This document shows, one piece after another, positions 33,719 through 42,248 of a stretch of DNA of 64,000 nucleotides. The DNA is from CALOCN01 sp942491735. GTDB lineage: Bacteria > Eisenbacteria > RBG-16-71-46 > JABDJR01. The translations under genes and the position numbers were made by a program. The notes under the pieces were generated by a model. The model did not search any database and was not told where the DNA came from. It saw only the letters and a program-made list of their open reading frames with translations. The stretch spans positions 1,240,001 to 1,304,000 of the forward strand of contig CALOCN010000001.1 of the NCBI GenBank assembly GCA_942491735.1, in the 5' to 3' direction. Position 1 is the first letter of the stretch. Every line of letters starts with the position of its first letter.

Positions 33719-35533
33719 GTGGTGATCCGCGCCATGGTGCTCCTGTGCGGCGTATGCGGCGTGAGCGTCGCTGTCGGTGCGGCCGATTCCGGCCCCGCCG
33801 CAACCTCGGCGTGGCCGGGAGACGCTCTCTACGCTGCTGCCTGGTCGCCGGGAACCCCTCCCGCGGCCGCCCTGGTCCTCCCCCGACGCTCCTGGAGTCT
33901 CGAGTTCGAGTACTTCACCCTCCTGGCCCGTTTCGATCCGGTGGCCACCACCCGTCTGGGGTTGGGCGTCGCCGACGATACGTTCGGGCCCATCGACGCG
34001 GAAGGAATCGCTGCGGCATCCCTGGCCTGGAACCGCTTCGCCGCCCGTCTGGACGAAGCGGAGCGTTCCTCGCGTTACGCGGGCGACCGATTCGACCTCG
34101 CTCTCCTGATCCACGACGTGCGGCAACGGCGTTTCGAGGCCGAGGTGCTCCGGCCGGACACGCGGGATCCGGGCCGGGTGTTGCGACACGTTGCCGAAGG
34201 ACTCGACCTGTTGATCCTCGGGGGGGACCCCGCTCCGGATGACCGGCTCCGCGCGGTGCGAGGTCGCCTGGTCCAGATCCCCACCCTGCTCGCTACGGCC
34301 CTTGATCGTCTGGAAACGCCGTCGACCGAACTGACCGAGCTGGCCATTCTCCAGGCCGAGGCCCTGGGCGGCTTCCTGCTGCATGGGGTGCAGCCGGTTG
34401 CCGTGGGTTCGCGCGACCTCGAGCTGACCGATTCGGTGCTGGCCGCGACCTCCCGCGCCCTGGGGGCGGTCTGGGAGTACCGGGAAGCCCTGGTCCGCGA
34501 CGTGCTCCCCCGGGCCCGCCCCGGGTTCGCCCTGGGGGATTCGCTCTACCGTGCCGCCCTCGCGGTCGAGGAAGGGGTGGATCGGTCGATTCCGGAACTG
34601 GACAATCTCGCCACGGCAGAACTCGCGCGGCTGGAAGGGAGTCTCCGCGTGGTCGCGTCGGCCATCGACTCCACCCGCCCGCCGACGGAGGTCCTGCGCT
34701 CCATGGCCTCGGACCACCCCGGACCGGAAGGTCTCCTGGATCTGCTGACCACGGCGACCCGGGAGGCGCGGGAGTTCGTCGAGGCCTCGTGGGCCTTCCC
34801 TCCCATATCGGAGGGACCCACGCTGCGGGTCCGTCCCGCGCCTCGGTTCGTGCATACCGGTTTTGCCGGGCTGTTCCTGCCCGGTCCGTTCTCACGGGAC
34901 CCGATCGAAGGCCAGTTCTTCGTCGTATTCCCCGATCGGGCCGCCCCGGACGAGGATCGCGAGGCGGCGCTGCGATTCTTTCATCCCGCGGCGGCCACGA
35001 ACCTCGCCCTGCACGAGACCTATCCGGGTCACTTCTATCAGTTGGCCCATTTGCGCACCCTGCCCAGCCCCATTCGACGGGCGGTGATGAGCCGTTCCTT
35101 CATCGAGGGGTGGGCCCACTATGGGGAGTCCGTGGTGCTGGAGTTGGGGTACCGGCTCCAGGACAGCGCGTTCCGTTTGGCTACCCTGCATTCGGCCCTA
35201 CGCCGCGCGGGAAGGCTGCGGGTCGCCCTGGGCCTGCACACCGAGGGCTGGACCCTTGACGAAGCGGCCGTGTTCCTCGAGACCCGGTGCTTCCTGGATC
35301 CGCCGGTGGCCTGGCGCGAGGCCGAGCGCGGCATGACCGATCCCTTCTACGGGGTCTATACCCTGGGACGCCTGGCCATCGAGCAGCTGCGGCGCGAGGT
35401 GGAACAGGTCCGGGGGGACGACTTCGATCTGGGGGTGTTCCATGGCGAACTGCTCGGCATGGGCGCGCCCCCGCTCTCCCTGGCCCGCGAGGCCCTGTTG
35501 GGCGCGGGCGCGGTGGGTGGCTATCTGGACTGA
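33719..35533 (+). CDS. DUF885 family metallopeptidase-like protein
   Basis: About 604 residues from a GTG at 33719, which has GGAG 10 bases upstream; an ATG at 33734 is an alternative. A signal peptide-like stretch (VLLCGVCGVSVAVGAA) suggests export. The C-terminal half has the DUF885 zinc-peptidase motif HETYPGH (near residue 432) with FIEGWAHYGE about 30 residues later, and a closing YTLGRLAIEQLR helix. This family includes M1/M32-like carboxypeptidases and dipeptidases. The last 13 bases overlap the convergent pentapeptide gene. Confidence 0.82.
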   Translation: MVIRAMVLLCGVCGVSVAVGAADSGPAATSAWPGDALYAAAWSPGTPPAAALVLPRRSWSLEFEYFTLLARFDPVATTRLGLGVADDTFGPIDAEGIAAASLAWNRFAARLDEAERSSRYAGDRFDLALLIHDVRQRRFEAEVLRPDTRDPGRVLRHVAEGLDLLILGGDPAPDDRLRAVRGRLVQIPTLLATALDRLETPSTELTELAILQAEALGGFLLHGVQPVAVGSRDLELTDSVLAATSRALGAVWEYREALVRDVLPRARPGFALGDSLYRAALAVEEGVDRSIPELDNLATAELARLEGSLRVVASAIDSTRPPTEVLRSMASDHPGPEGLLDLLTTATREAREFVEASWAFPPISEGPTLRVRPAPRFVHTGFAGLFLPGPFSRDPIEGQFFVVFPDRAAPDEDREAALRFFHPAAATNLALHETYPGHFYQLAHLRTLPSPIRRAVMSRSFIEGWAHYGESVVLELGYRLQDSAFRLATLHSALRRAGRLRVALGLHTEGWTLDEAAVFLETRCFLDPPVAWREAERGMTDPFYGVYTLGRLAIEQLRREVEQVRGDDFDLGVFHGELLGMGAPPLSLAREALLGAGAVGGYLD

Positions 35534-36357
35534 TCCCGGTCCAGTTGTGCCCCTTCCAGCACCGCGCCGTCGAAACGGGCGCCCTCCAGATGGGCCCCGG
35601 TGAGGTTCGCGCCGGTCAGGTTGGCTCCCTCGAACACGGCGTGGGTGAGATCCGCTCCGCGCAGATCGGCGTCCTCGAGTTCGGCCCGGTCGAACACCGC
35701 ATTGCGAAGACGGGCGTGACGCAGGTCGGCGGCGTTGAGCGAGGCCAGGGTGAAGTCCGAGGCCACCGCGGTGAGGAACCGGGCGTCGGCCTGATCCAGG
35801 CTCGCCCCGTGCCAATCGCTGTCGGAAGCGACCGCGCGCACCAGGCGTACCCCGCGTCCCTCGGCCTTGCGTGCGAACGCGCGTTTGAGATACGCCCCGC
35901 TGAGGTCCGCATCGCGCAGGATGACCGACTCCATCCGGGCCCCTTCGAGGTAGGCGCCGGGGGCCATGGCTTCGGTGAGATCCGCCCCGCCGAGGTCCGC
36001 GCCGTCCAGGACGGCCCGTACCAGCCGCGCCTGATGCAGGGAGGCCCGCACCAGCCGTGCCCCAGCCAGGTAGGCCCGCTGGGCCCGGATGCGACTCATG
36101 TCGGCTTCGGTAAAGTCCACCTGGCCCATATCCGCATCCATCACCCGCGCGGCATAGAGCAGCGAGCGGCGAAAGACGGCCCCCCGCAGGAGGGACCGCT
36201 CGAAGTGGGCCTCGGTCAGCATGGCCTCCGAGAAGTCCACCCCGGAGAGATCCGCGTCCTGGTATTCGACCCCGGAGAGGTCCGCCCCCTCCGCAATGAG
36301 GTGCTGCAGCTTCTGCTTTGCCGAAAGGGGTCCGATCGACCGCACGCGTTCCGTCAT
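35521..36357 (-). CDS. Pentapeptide repeat protein
   Basis: A 278-residue protein composed almost entirely of A(D/N)LxX-type pentapeptides (for example GADLSGVEYQDADLSGVDFS and GANLTGANLTGAHLEG), which fold into a right-handed quadrilateral beta-helix. There is no signal peptide, so it is cytoplasmic. Some relatives mimic DNA and protect gyrase from quinolones, but there is no way to assign that here. It lies 37 bp downstream of the HEAT-cyclophilin gene on the same strand. Confidence 0.92.
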   Translation of the reverse strand: MTERVRSIGPLSAKQKLQHLIAEGADLSGVEYQDADLSGVDFSEAMLTEAHFERSLLRGAVFRRSLLYAARVMDADMGQVDFTEADMSRIRAQRAYLAGARLVRASLHQARLVRAVLDGADLGGADLTEAMAPGAYLEGARMESVILRDADLSGAYLKRAFARKAEGRGVRLVRAVASDSDWHGASLDQADARFLTAVASDFTLASLNAADLRHARLRNAVFDRAELEDADLRGADLTHAVFEGANLTGANLTGAHLEGARFDGAVLEGAQLDRDQSR

Positions 36358-36394
36358 CCCGTCTCCTTCGCGTTCGAGGGGACGAGGCGTTGCC

Positions 36395-38413
36395 TCAGAT
36401 TCCCTCGAGCTGGATCTCGTTGATCGTGTCGCCGACCTGGATGAGGTTCACCACATCCATGCCGTCGATGATCTCTCCGAAAATCGTGTACCGGCCGTTG
36501 AGATGCGGGGTGGGGGACTGGGTCACGAAGAACTGGCTCCCGCCGGTGTCCTTCCCGGCCAAGGCCATGCCCACCATTCCGGTTCCATAGTGGAGCGGGT
36601 TGTACTCGCAGCGGATCGCGTAGCCTGGGCCACCCCATCCATCACCGCGGGGATCCCCTCCCTGAATGACGAAATCGGCCACCACGCGGTGGAAAGTTAG
36701 GCCGTTGTAGTATCCGGACCGCGCCAGGGTGATGAAATTGGCCACCGTACCCGGGGCCAGATCCCCCATGAGGCGGATGCCGATGGTCCCCCGGTTGGTC
36801 ACGATGCGGGCGATGGCGCGCTGGTCCGAGCTTTCCAGGGCCACCGCCAACTCGAGGTCGAGGTTCGTGGGGATGTCGGTGCCGGCCGTCGTGGCCGGAT
36901 CCACCAGCTCTCCGCGGATCCGTGACAGGGCGTCGGCCGCGGCCAGGCTCACGCCGGGATCGCTGTCGTGCCGGGCCGCCTCCAGCAGGGCCAGTGCCCG
37001 TTCCCGGTCCCCGTCGCCAAGCTCGCCCTGGGGGTCGTCCGACTCCTCCGCGGTGAGGATGGAGCCGAGTGCGCCGAGGATCGCCGTCATGACCTCGGTG
37101 TCGACCGGGCTCAGCAGCTTGTCGTAGGCGGTGACCAGGGGAGCGACCGCGCTCAGGTCGAACCGCTGCCCCGCCGCGTTGGCGGCACTGGTCAGGACCG
37201 CCGGGTCGTCGCTGTCCAGGAACTCCCGGTTGAGGGTCACCGCGTGGGTCTGCGGGTATCCCACCAGGGCATTGACCACCGCGGCCTGAACCTGGGGGGA
37301 CTCGTCGAGACACATCTGCTCCAGCATGAGCAGGGCCGGCTCGCTCTTGATCTCCGCCAGACCGTCCGCGGCGGCGACCCGCAGCCGCCAGTTGGGGCTG
37401 GCGTACACGTCGCGGATATCCGGCAGGGCGCCGTCGTGGTTTCCGGTGGCCTGCGCCCGCACCAGCGCGGCCCGGACGCGCCAATCCGAGGATCCCTCCA
37501 GATCGAAGGTCCGTCCCAACCCGCCTCCCGAGGCGAGTTGACCCATGGTGGCGATCGCGGTCAGTCGAACGTGCTCGTTCTCGTCATCCAGGAGAAGGCT
37601 CGCCCGACTGGTGTAGAAGTTGAGACGCGCCGCTCCCATGGCCTTGAGCGCCTCGACCCGCACCCGCCAGTCTTCATGCTCCAGGAGCGGAACCACGAAC
37701 TCCACCAGCTTGCGGGTCTTGAGTTCGGCCGCGGCGCGGCAGGCGAAGATCAGGGGCAGGGCGTCCGTGGAGCCACGGAGCAGGGTCTGGACTCCCGAGG
37801 TGGACTGCTTCACCTTCCCGCGCTGCACGGCGAAGGCGGCGCGCCACTGCAGTTCCGGGTCCCGTACCCGCATGGTCTCGTTCAGCGGGAGCGCGGCCCC
37901 GCTGATGTTGGTGCCTCCCACCGCGAGGACGCCCAGAGCGACCGCGGCCGTGCGGGCGATCTCGGGGTCCTCGTGCTTGAGCAGTTCGGCCAGTTGGGGC
38001 ACCGTGCTCTCGGTGCCGCACTTGCCCATGGCTTCCACCAGTCGCACGCGGACCCGGGGGTCGGACTCCTGGCTGAACGCCGTGGTCAGGCGATCGATTC
38101 CCACCGGTTCGAACAACTGACCGATGGCGAATGCGGCGGCCAGGCGGACCTCGGCGTCGTCGTCATCCAGGCCGGCGGCCAGGTCCTCGATCAGGACCGC
38201 GTGCTGCAGTCGTCCCAGGGCCAGGTAGGCGCGTGCCCGCACTTTCGGATCGTCGTTGCTGGTCAGCCCGACCAGGAAGCCGTCCGTGTACGACCGGGAC
38301 TGCTCGCGGATCAGGATCTCACGGGTGAGATCGGGATCCAGGGCGGCCGAGGGGACCGGGTGGACAAAGCTCATGGCCACGGTCAGCCCCAAAGCCAGGG
38401 TAAGGGCACGCAT
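36395..38413 (-). CDS. HEAT-repeat/cyclophilin fusion
   Basis: A 672-residue exported protein (signal peptide to about residue 24). Residues 40-510 are HEAT-like repeats (ARAYLALGRLQHAVLIEDLA, VRVRLVEAMGKCG and many more). Residues 525-672 are a cyclophilin peptidyl-prolyl isomerase: FHRVVADFVIQGGDPRGDG, GMVGMALAG, GSQFFVTQ and GRYTIFGEI, which include the usual catalytic arginine and phenylalanine. It should isomerise X-Pro bonds in envelope proteins, with the HEAT solenoid presumably binding clients. The start has GGAGG. It is the upstream gene of a pair with the pentapeptide protein. Confidence 0.93.
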   Translation of the reverse strand: MRALTLALGLTVAMSFVHPVPSAALDPDLTREILIREQSRSYTDGFLVGLTSNDDPKVRARAYLALGRLQHAVLIEDLAAGLDDDDAEVRLAAAFAIGQLFEPVGIDRLTTAFSQESDPRVRVRLVEAMGKCGTESTVPQLAELLKHEDPEIARTAAVALGVLAVGGTNISGAALPLNETMRVRDPELQWRAAFAVQRGKVKQSTSGVQTLLRGSTDALPLIFACRAAAELKTRKLVEFVVPLLEHEDWRVRVEALKAMGAARLNFYTSRASLLLDDENEHVRLTAIATMGQLASGGGLGRTFDLEGSSDWRVRAALVRAQATGNHDGALPDIRDVYASPNWRLRVAAADGLAEIKSEPALLMLEQMCLDESPQVQAAVVNALVGYPQTHAVTLNREFLDSDDPAVLTSAANAAGQRFDLSAVAPLVTAYDKLLSPVDTEVMTAILGALGSILTAEESDDPQGELGDGDRERALALLEAARHDSDPGVSLAAADALSRIRGELVDPATTAGTDIPTNLDLELAVALESSDQRAIARIVTNRGTIGIRLMGDLAPGTVANFITLARSGYYNGLTFHRVVADFVIQGGDPRGDGWGGPGYAIRCEYNPLHYGTGMVGMALAGKDTGGSQFFVTQSPTPHLNGRYTIFGEIIDGMDVVNLIQVGDTINEIQLEGI

Positions 38414-38444
38414 TCGAAACCTCCGGAACAGACGAAGTAGGTGC

Positions 38445-38460
38445 GCGCGTATGATCGCGC
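38445..38460 (-). promoter_or_regulatory. Possible promoter/operator of the HEAT-cyclophilin gene
   Basis: GCGCG-TATGAT-CGCGC is a perfect inverted repeat whose centre reads ATCATA on the minus strand, a poor -10. A TTTAAC hexamer lies 17 bp upstream. The start codon is about 35 bases away. Confidence 0.3.
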
Positions 38461-38604
38461 AAGCGACTGATGTTAAAGGATTAAGGCGGGTGGTGTCCAG
38501 TTGGGAAGCCCCGTCTGGAAGGGCCCGAGCGTGGTGAGGAGCACTCCTCCCCGGGTGCCTTGAAAGCTACCCCGCCCGCGAGCCCGGGATTCCCCGACCT
38601 TCGC

Positions 38605-40383
38605 CTAGCTGGTCAGGATCTCGGAGGAGGGGTCGAGACGGGTCCAGACCCCCCCTGCGATCCGCACCAGGGCGGCAATCACCAACCCCAACGGCACCAG
38701 CAGGACCACCGCGGCGGCGGGAACCTCCCACAGGGAAACCGGGATCCCGGTCAGCGAGTGGAGCAGGATCAGCGCCCCGACCAGGATGGCCGCGGGCAGC
38801 AGGGTGACCACGACCACGAAGAGCATGGCCACGGTGAACAGGATCCTCTGCCCCATGGCGCCTGCCCCGCGTTGGGTGTCCGCGACCAGGAGGGCCCAAC
38901 CGGGAAAGAGCAGGGTGATCAGGGTCTGAATGGTGGCGGTCAACACACACAGACCGGACAGGAGGACGATCCCCGACACGATCAGGACCAGCAGCACGGC
39001 CAAGGGGGACGCCCCCAGGAACGCGGCCATCCCATCCGGGACCAGGGCGGTGGTGTGGGCACCGGAGACCGCCGCGGCCCGGATGCCCAACTCCAGCCCC
39101 AGGAGAAAGGCGGCGACCGCGAGGGCCAGGGTGATTCCGCTCAGTCCTCCGGACGCGGCCCAGGCCCAGACCAGTCGGCGGGGCGGGATCGGCCAGGTGC
39201 GCACGACATCGATCTGTCGCAGGTCCAGGACGATGCGTTGGGCCGCGGCACCGCTGGCCACCATGGAGAGCGCCGCCGCCTGGAGGGCCACGATTCCCTG
39301 GGTGAGAATCGCCGCCTCCCGGGCTCCGGTCAACGCATTGACCAGCGCGGTTGCGGCAAGAATCCCGAACCACGCCGCGATCAGGGTGCGGGGTCCCAGA
39401 CGCAGGCGACCGGTGGCGTGACGCCAGATGACCGCGATCTCGGGCGATCCGGTGGGGGCCAGGGGGAAGGGGTGGGCCGAACGGGTCCGTTGGCGGAGCC
39501 AGCCTCGGCGCTGCGTCGCCACCCGGGTGGCCCGGTGGCGTTCCCGCGCCACCACCGCGTCCTCGAATCGGACCTGGGAACGCATGACCGCCAGCATCAG
39601 CAGCAGCACCACGACCAGCGAGGGCCCCAGCGCGCGCGGGAGTTCGGGCATGGACTCGGTGAAGAAGGCCCCGGTGACCCAGCGAAACGGGGTCAGGGGG
39701 TAGCGCACCCACGCCTGCCCTGCCCGCTCGGACAGTTCTTCCACGATGCCGGATTCCGACCACTCCACGCCGTCCGCGGAGAGCGTGCCGTAGGCATTGA
39801 AGCCGACGTCTCCCATGCCCACCAGCACGACGCCCAGGAGGACCAGGGCGAGCAGTCGACTTCCGGTACGGACCCAGGCTTCCGGCGCGGCGGTCCACTG
39901 TCCCCGCAATCGCCCCTGCAGGTCCCATGCGGTGATCCCGCACCAGAACGGCAGGATGGCCACGGGGCCCAGCCCGGTGAAGATCGCGATCACCGTGGCG
40001 GCGAGGAGGCTGATCGGCTGGGTCTTGAGCAACCCGTACAGGAGCAGGGTGCGCCGACTGAGGGGGGCGGGAAAGAGCAGGTGGATCTCCGCCCGGGACA
40101 GGGTGATGGGGGGGCGCCCGGGTAGCACGAGCCAACTCAGGGCGACCAGGATGGCGACCAGTGCCGCCACCCCCAGGGTCAGCGCGGGGGCCGCCTCCAG
40201 GACGGGAAAGTCCGAGCGGTTGCCGATGCGGATCCCCGAAGAAAAGGGACGGGCCAGCAGCCAGGCGAAGTAGGCGAAACCGACCAGGAACCCGGCCAGG
40301 TAGCGTGGCTGTTTCAGGAGCTTGACCCCGCGGATCAGGCGCCCGCGCAGCCGTCGGACCATGAGTTCCAGGAGCACCCTCAC
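38605..40383 (-). CDS. ABC exporter membrane protein
   Basis: A 592-residue protein with about 14 hydrophobic segments, some in closely spaced pairs. The N-terminus is basic (RRLRGRLIRGVKLLKQPR) and a long cytoplasmic-type stretch lies near residues 260-300. The composition fits large ABC-2-like or putative ABC exporter subunits. Its ATG overlaps the stop of the ATP-binding gene as ATGA, so the two form a transporter. The substrate is unknown. Confidence 0.75.
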   Translation of the reverse strand: MRVLLELMVRRLRGRLIRGVKLLKQPRYLAGFLVGFAYFAWLLARPFSSGIRIGNRSDFPVLEAAPALTLGVAALVAILVALSWLVLPGRPPITLSRAEIHLLFPAPLSRRTLLLYGLLKTQPISLLAATVIAIFTGLGPVAILPFWCGITAWDLQGRLRGQWTAAPEAWVRTGSRLLALVLLGVVLVGMGDVGFNAYGTLSADGVEWSESGIVEELSERAGQAWVRYPLTPFRWVTGAFFTESMPELPRALGPSLVVVLLLMLAVMRSQVRFEDAVVARERHRATRVATQRRGWLRQRTRSAHPFPLAPTGSPEIAVIWRHATGRLRLGPRTLIAAWFGILAATALVNALTGAREAAILTQGIVALQAAALSMVASGAAAQRIVLDLRQIDVVRTWPIPPRRLVWAWAASGGLSGITLALAVAAFLLGLELGIRAAAVSGAHTTALVPDGMAAFLGASPLAVLLVLIVSGIVLLSGLCVLTATIQTLITLLFPGWALLVADTQRGAGAMGQRILFTVAMLFVVVVTLLPAAILVGALILLHSLTGIPVSLWEVPAAAVVLLVPLGLVIAALVRIAGGVWTRLDPSSEILTS

Positions 40384-41114
40384 GGTTCGGCGCGGTCCTC
40401 GGTGGCGTGCAGGAAGATGTCCTCGAGGCCGGCCGCACCGGCGAACTCGGGTCGCGAGCCGCGAATGGATTCCAGGGTGCCGTCGGCCACCTTGCGTCCG
40501 CGATGGATGATGGCCACCCGGTGGCAGATCTCCTCCACCAGGTGGAGCATGTGGGAGGAGACCAGCACCGCCATGCCGTCCCGCGCGCCGCGGACGATCA
40601 CGTCCTTCATCTGGCGCATGGCACGCGGATCGAGTCCGGTCAGCGGCTCATCCAGGATGAGGACCCTGGGCTGGTGCAGGAGGGCGGTGGCGATCATGAG
40701 CTTCTGTTTCATGCCGCGGGACAGTTCGCTGGGAAAGGCGGTGTGCCGGTCCCCCAGGTCGAACAGGCTCAGGAGTTCCCTCCCGCGCTCGGACCCGTCG
40801 GCGGCCCCATAGAGACGCGCGGTGACGAGGACGTGGTCCCAGACGGTGAGGTCCTCGAACAGATGCGGTTCGTCCGAGACAAACGCGAGATGGTGCTTGG
40901 CCCCCACCGGGTCGGTGGCGAGATCGATTCCTCCCAGGCTGACCCGTCCCGAGGTCGGGGGAATGATCCCGGCGATCATGCGCAGGGTCGTGGTCTTGCC
41001 CGCGCCGTTGGGGCCCACCAGCCCCAGGATCTCCCCGGCTTCGGCCTGGAGATCGATTCCACTGGCCGCCGGGACGTTGTCGTAGACCTTGGTCAACTGT
41101 TCCGTGAGAAGCAT
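40380..41114 (-). CDS. ABC transporter ATP-binding protein
   Basis: A 244-residue ABC ATPase. Walker A GPNGAGKTT is at residues 34-42, the signature reads LSRGMKQKL, and Walker B is VLILDEP followed by LTGLDPRAMRQMK. An SSHMLHLVEEIC H-loop follows. This is the DrrA/ABC-2 export type. The ATG at 41114 is chosen for its canonical N-terminus (MLLTEQLTKVYD); there is no clear ribosome binding site. The permease follows with a 4-base overlap. The D-2-hydroxyacid dehydrogenase gene is divergent. Confidence 0.92.
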   Translation of the reverse strand: MLLTEQLTKVYDNVPAASGIDLQAEAGEILGLVGPNGAGKTTTLRMIAGIIPPTSGRVSLGGIDLATDPVGAKHHLAFVSDEPHLFEDLTVWDHVLVTARLYGAADGSERGRELLSLFDLGDRHTAFPSELSRGMKQKLMIATALLHQPRVLILDEPLTGLDPRAMRQMKDVIVRGARDGMAVLVSSHMLHLVEEICHRVAIIHRGRKVADGTLESIRGSRPEFAGAAGLEDIFLHATEDRAEP

Positions 41115-41178
41115 GGGCGGTATGCTCGCCCATGCTGCGCCGTCCAGCAAGACCGAACCGTGCCGCCAGGGAGTTCGC

Positions 41179-42168
41179 GTGCCCCAGGAAACCGTTCTCG
41201 TGACCGTCTACAGCCCACGCCAACCGTTCTGGAGCCTTCCCGTGCGTTGCCGGGACCTGCTGGAGGATCGCTTCCGGTCTGTTGAGTGGGTGCACGTGCC
41301 GGGCTGGGAGTCGGACTTCGGCCCCGGTCTTGCGAAGGCCACGGTCTGGTTCGGGTGGCATCTCCCCGAGCCGGCGTTCCTGGGCGCGCCCCGCCTGCGC
41401 TGGATGCACAGCGGTTCCGCCGGGGTGCGACGGCTGCTGTATCCGGCCCTCGTCGACTCCGAAGTGGTGCTCACCAACTCGAGCGGCGCGCACGCCCCGT
41501 TCATGGCCGAGCAGATGATGGGATGGATGCTCTCCTGGGTCCGCCGCGATCCTCAGTTGGAACGCGCCCGGGCGCAGCGGGAGTGGGCGGGGCCCCGGCT
41601 GCTCCAAGAGAACCCCCCGGAGACGCTCCTGGGAAAGACCCTTCTCATCGTGGGCTACGGCGCGGTGGGTCGGGAACTGGCCGTTCGCGCGCGGGCCTTC
41701 GGGATGCGTGTGGTCGGGGTGCGACGGAGTCCGCAAGCGGGCGGCGAGGTGACCGAGTCCGGGATGGACTCCCTGGACCGTCTTCTCGGCGAAGCGGATG
41801 TGGTGGCCAACGTGCTTCCGTACACGGAAGCAACGCGGGGACTGTTCGATCGCGGACGCCTGATGCGGATCCGGCCCGGCGCGTTCTTCATGAACGTGGG
41901 CCGCGGAGCGACGGTGGACGAGGACGCGCTCATCGACGTGCTGCGTTCGGGTCACCTGGCCGGGACGGGGCTGGATGTCTTCGCGCGGGAGCCGCTGCCG
42001 CCGGAGAGCCCGTTGTGGAGTCTACCCACCGTACGTGTCGCTCCCCACATCGGCGGCGCCGCGGTGGGGATCTGGGATCGCCTCGTGGATCGGTTCGCGG
42101 AGAACCTCGAGCGCCACCTGACCGGGGAACTGCTGCGCAATGTCGTGGATCCCACAAACGGCTACTGA
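41179..42168 (+). CDS. D-2-hydroxyacid dehydrogenase
   Basis: A 329-residue NAD-dependent oxidoreductase. The Rossmann motif VGYGAVG lies near residues 158-164, VGRGATVDEDAL holds the catalytic arginine, DVFAREPLPPESPLW follows, and the catalytic histidine is H290 in PHIGGA. The GTG at 41179 is preferred because AGGGAG lies 5 bases upstream; upstream ATG codons would overlap the divergent ABC gene. The FAEN/LERHLTGE end is typical. The substrate (glyoxylate, phosphoglycerate or other 2-keto acid) cannot be read from sequence. Confidence 0.9.
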   Translation: MPQETVLVTVYSPRQPFWSLPVRCRDLLEDRFRSVEWVHVPGWESDFGPGLAKATVWFGWHLPEPAFLGAPRLRWMHSGSAGVRRLLYPALVDSEVVLTNSSGAHAPFMAEQMMGWMLSWVRRDPQLERARAQREWAGPRLLQENPPETLLGKTLLIVGYGAVGRELAVRARAFGMRVVGVRRSPQAGGEVTESGMDSLDRLLGEADVVANVLPYTEATRGLFDRGRLMRIRPGAFFMNVGRGATVDEDALIDVLRSGHLAGTGLDVFAREPLPPESPLWSLPTVRVAPHIGGAAVGIWDRLVDRFAENLERHLTGELLRNVVDPTNGY

Positions 42169-42173
42169 CACAT

Positions 42174-42203
42174 TTGACCCCGCCGGGGATGCGGCGACAT
42201 ACT
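42174..42203 (+). promoter_or_regulatory. Promoter of the sulfatase gene
   Basis: TTGACC (42174-42179), 18 bp spacer, CATACT (42198-42203), about 45 bp before the ATG at 42249 and just after the dehydrogenase stop. Confidence 0.55.
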
Positions 42204-42248
42204 TGCCCTGCCTCGATACAGATCTTCTCCAACGAAATGGAAGTAACC

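Noticed and set aside
41286..42248. Upstream extension of the sulfatase frame
   Set aside because: The extra 321 codons overlap the dehydrogenase gene. The ATG at 42249 has a ribosome binding site and a signal peptide.
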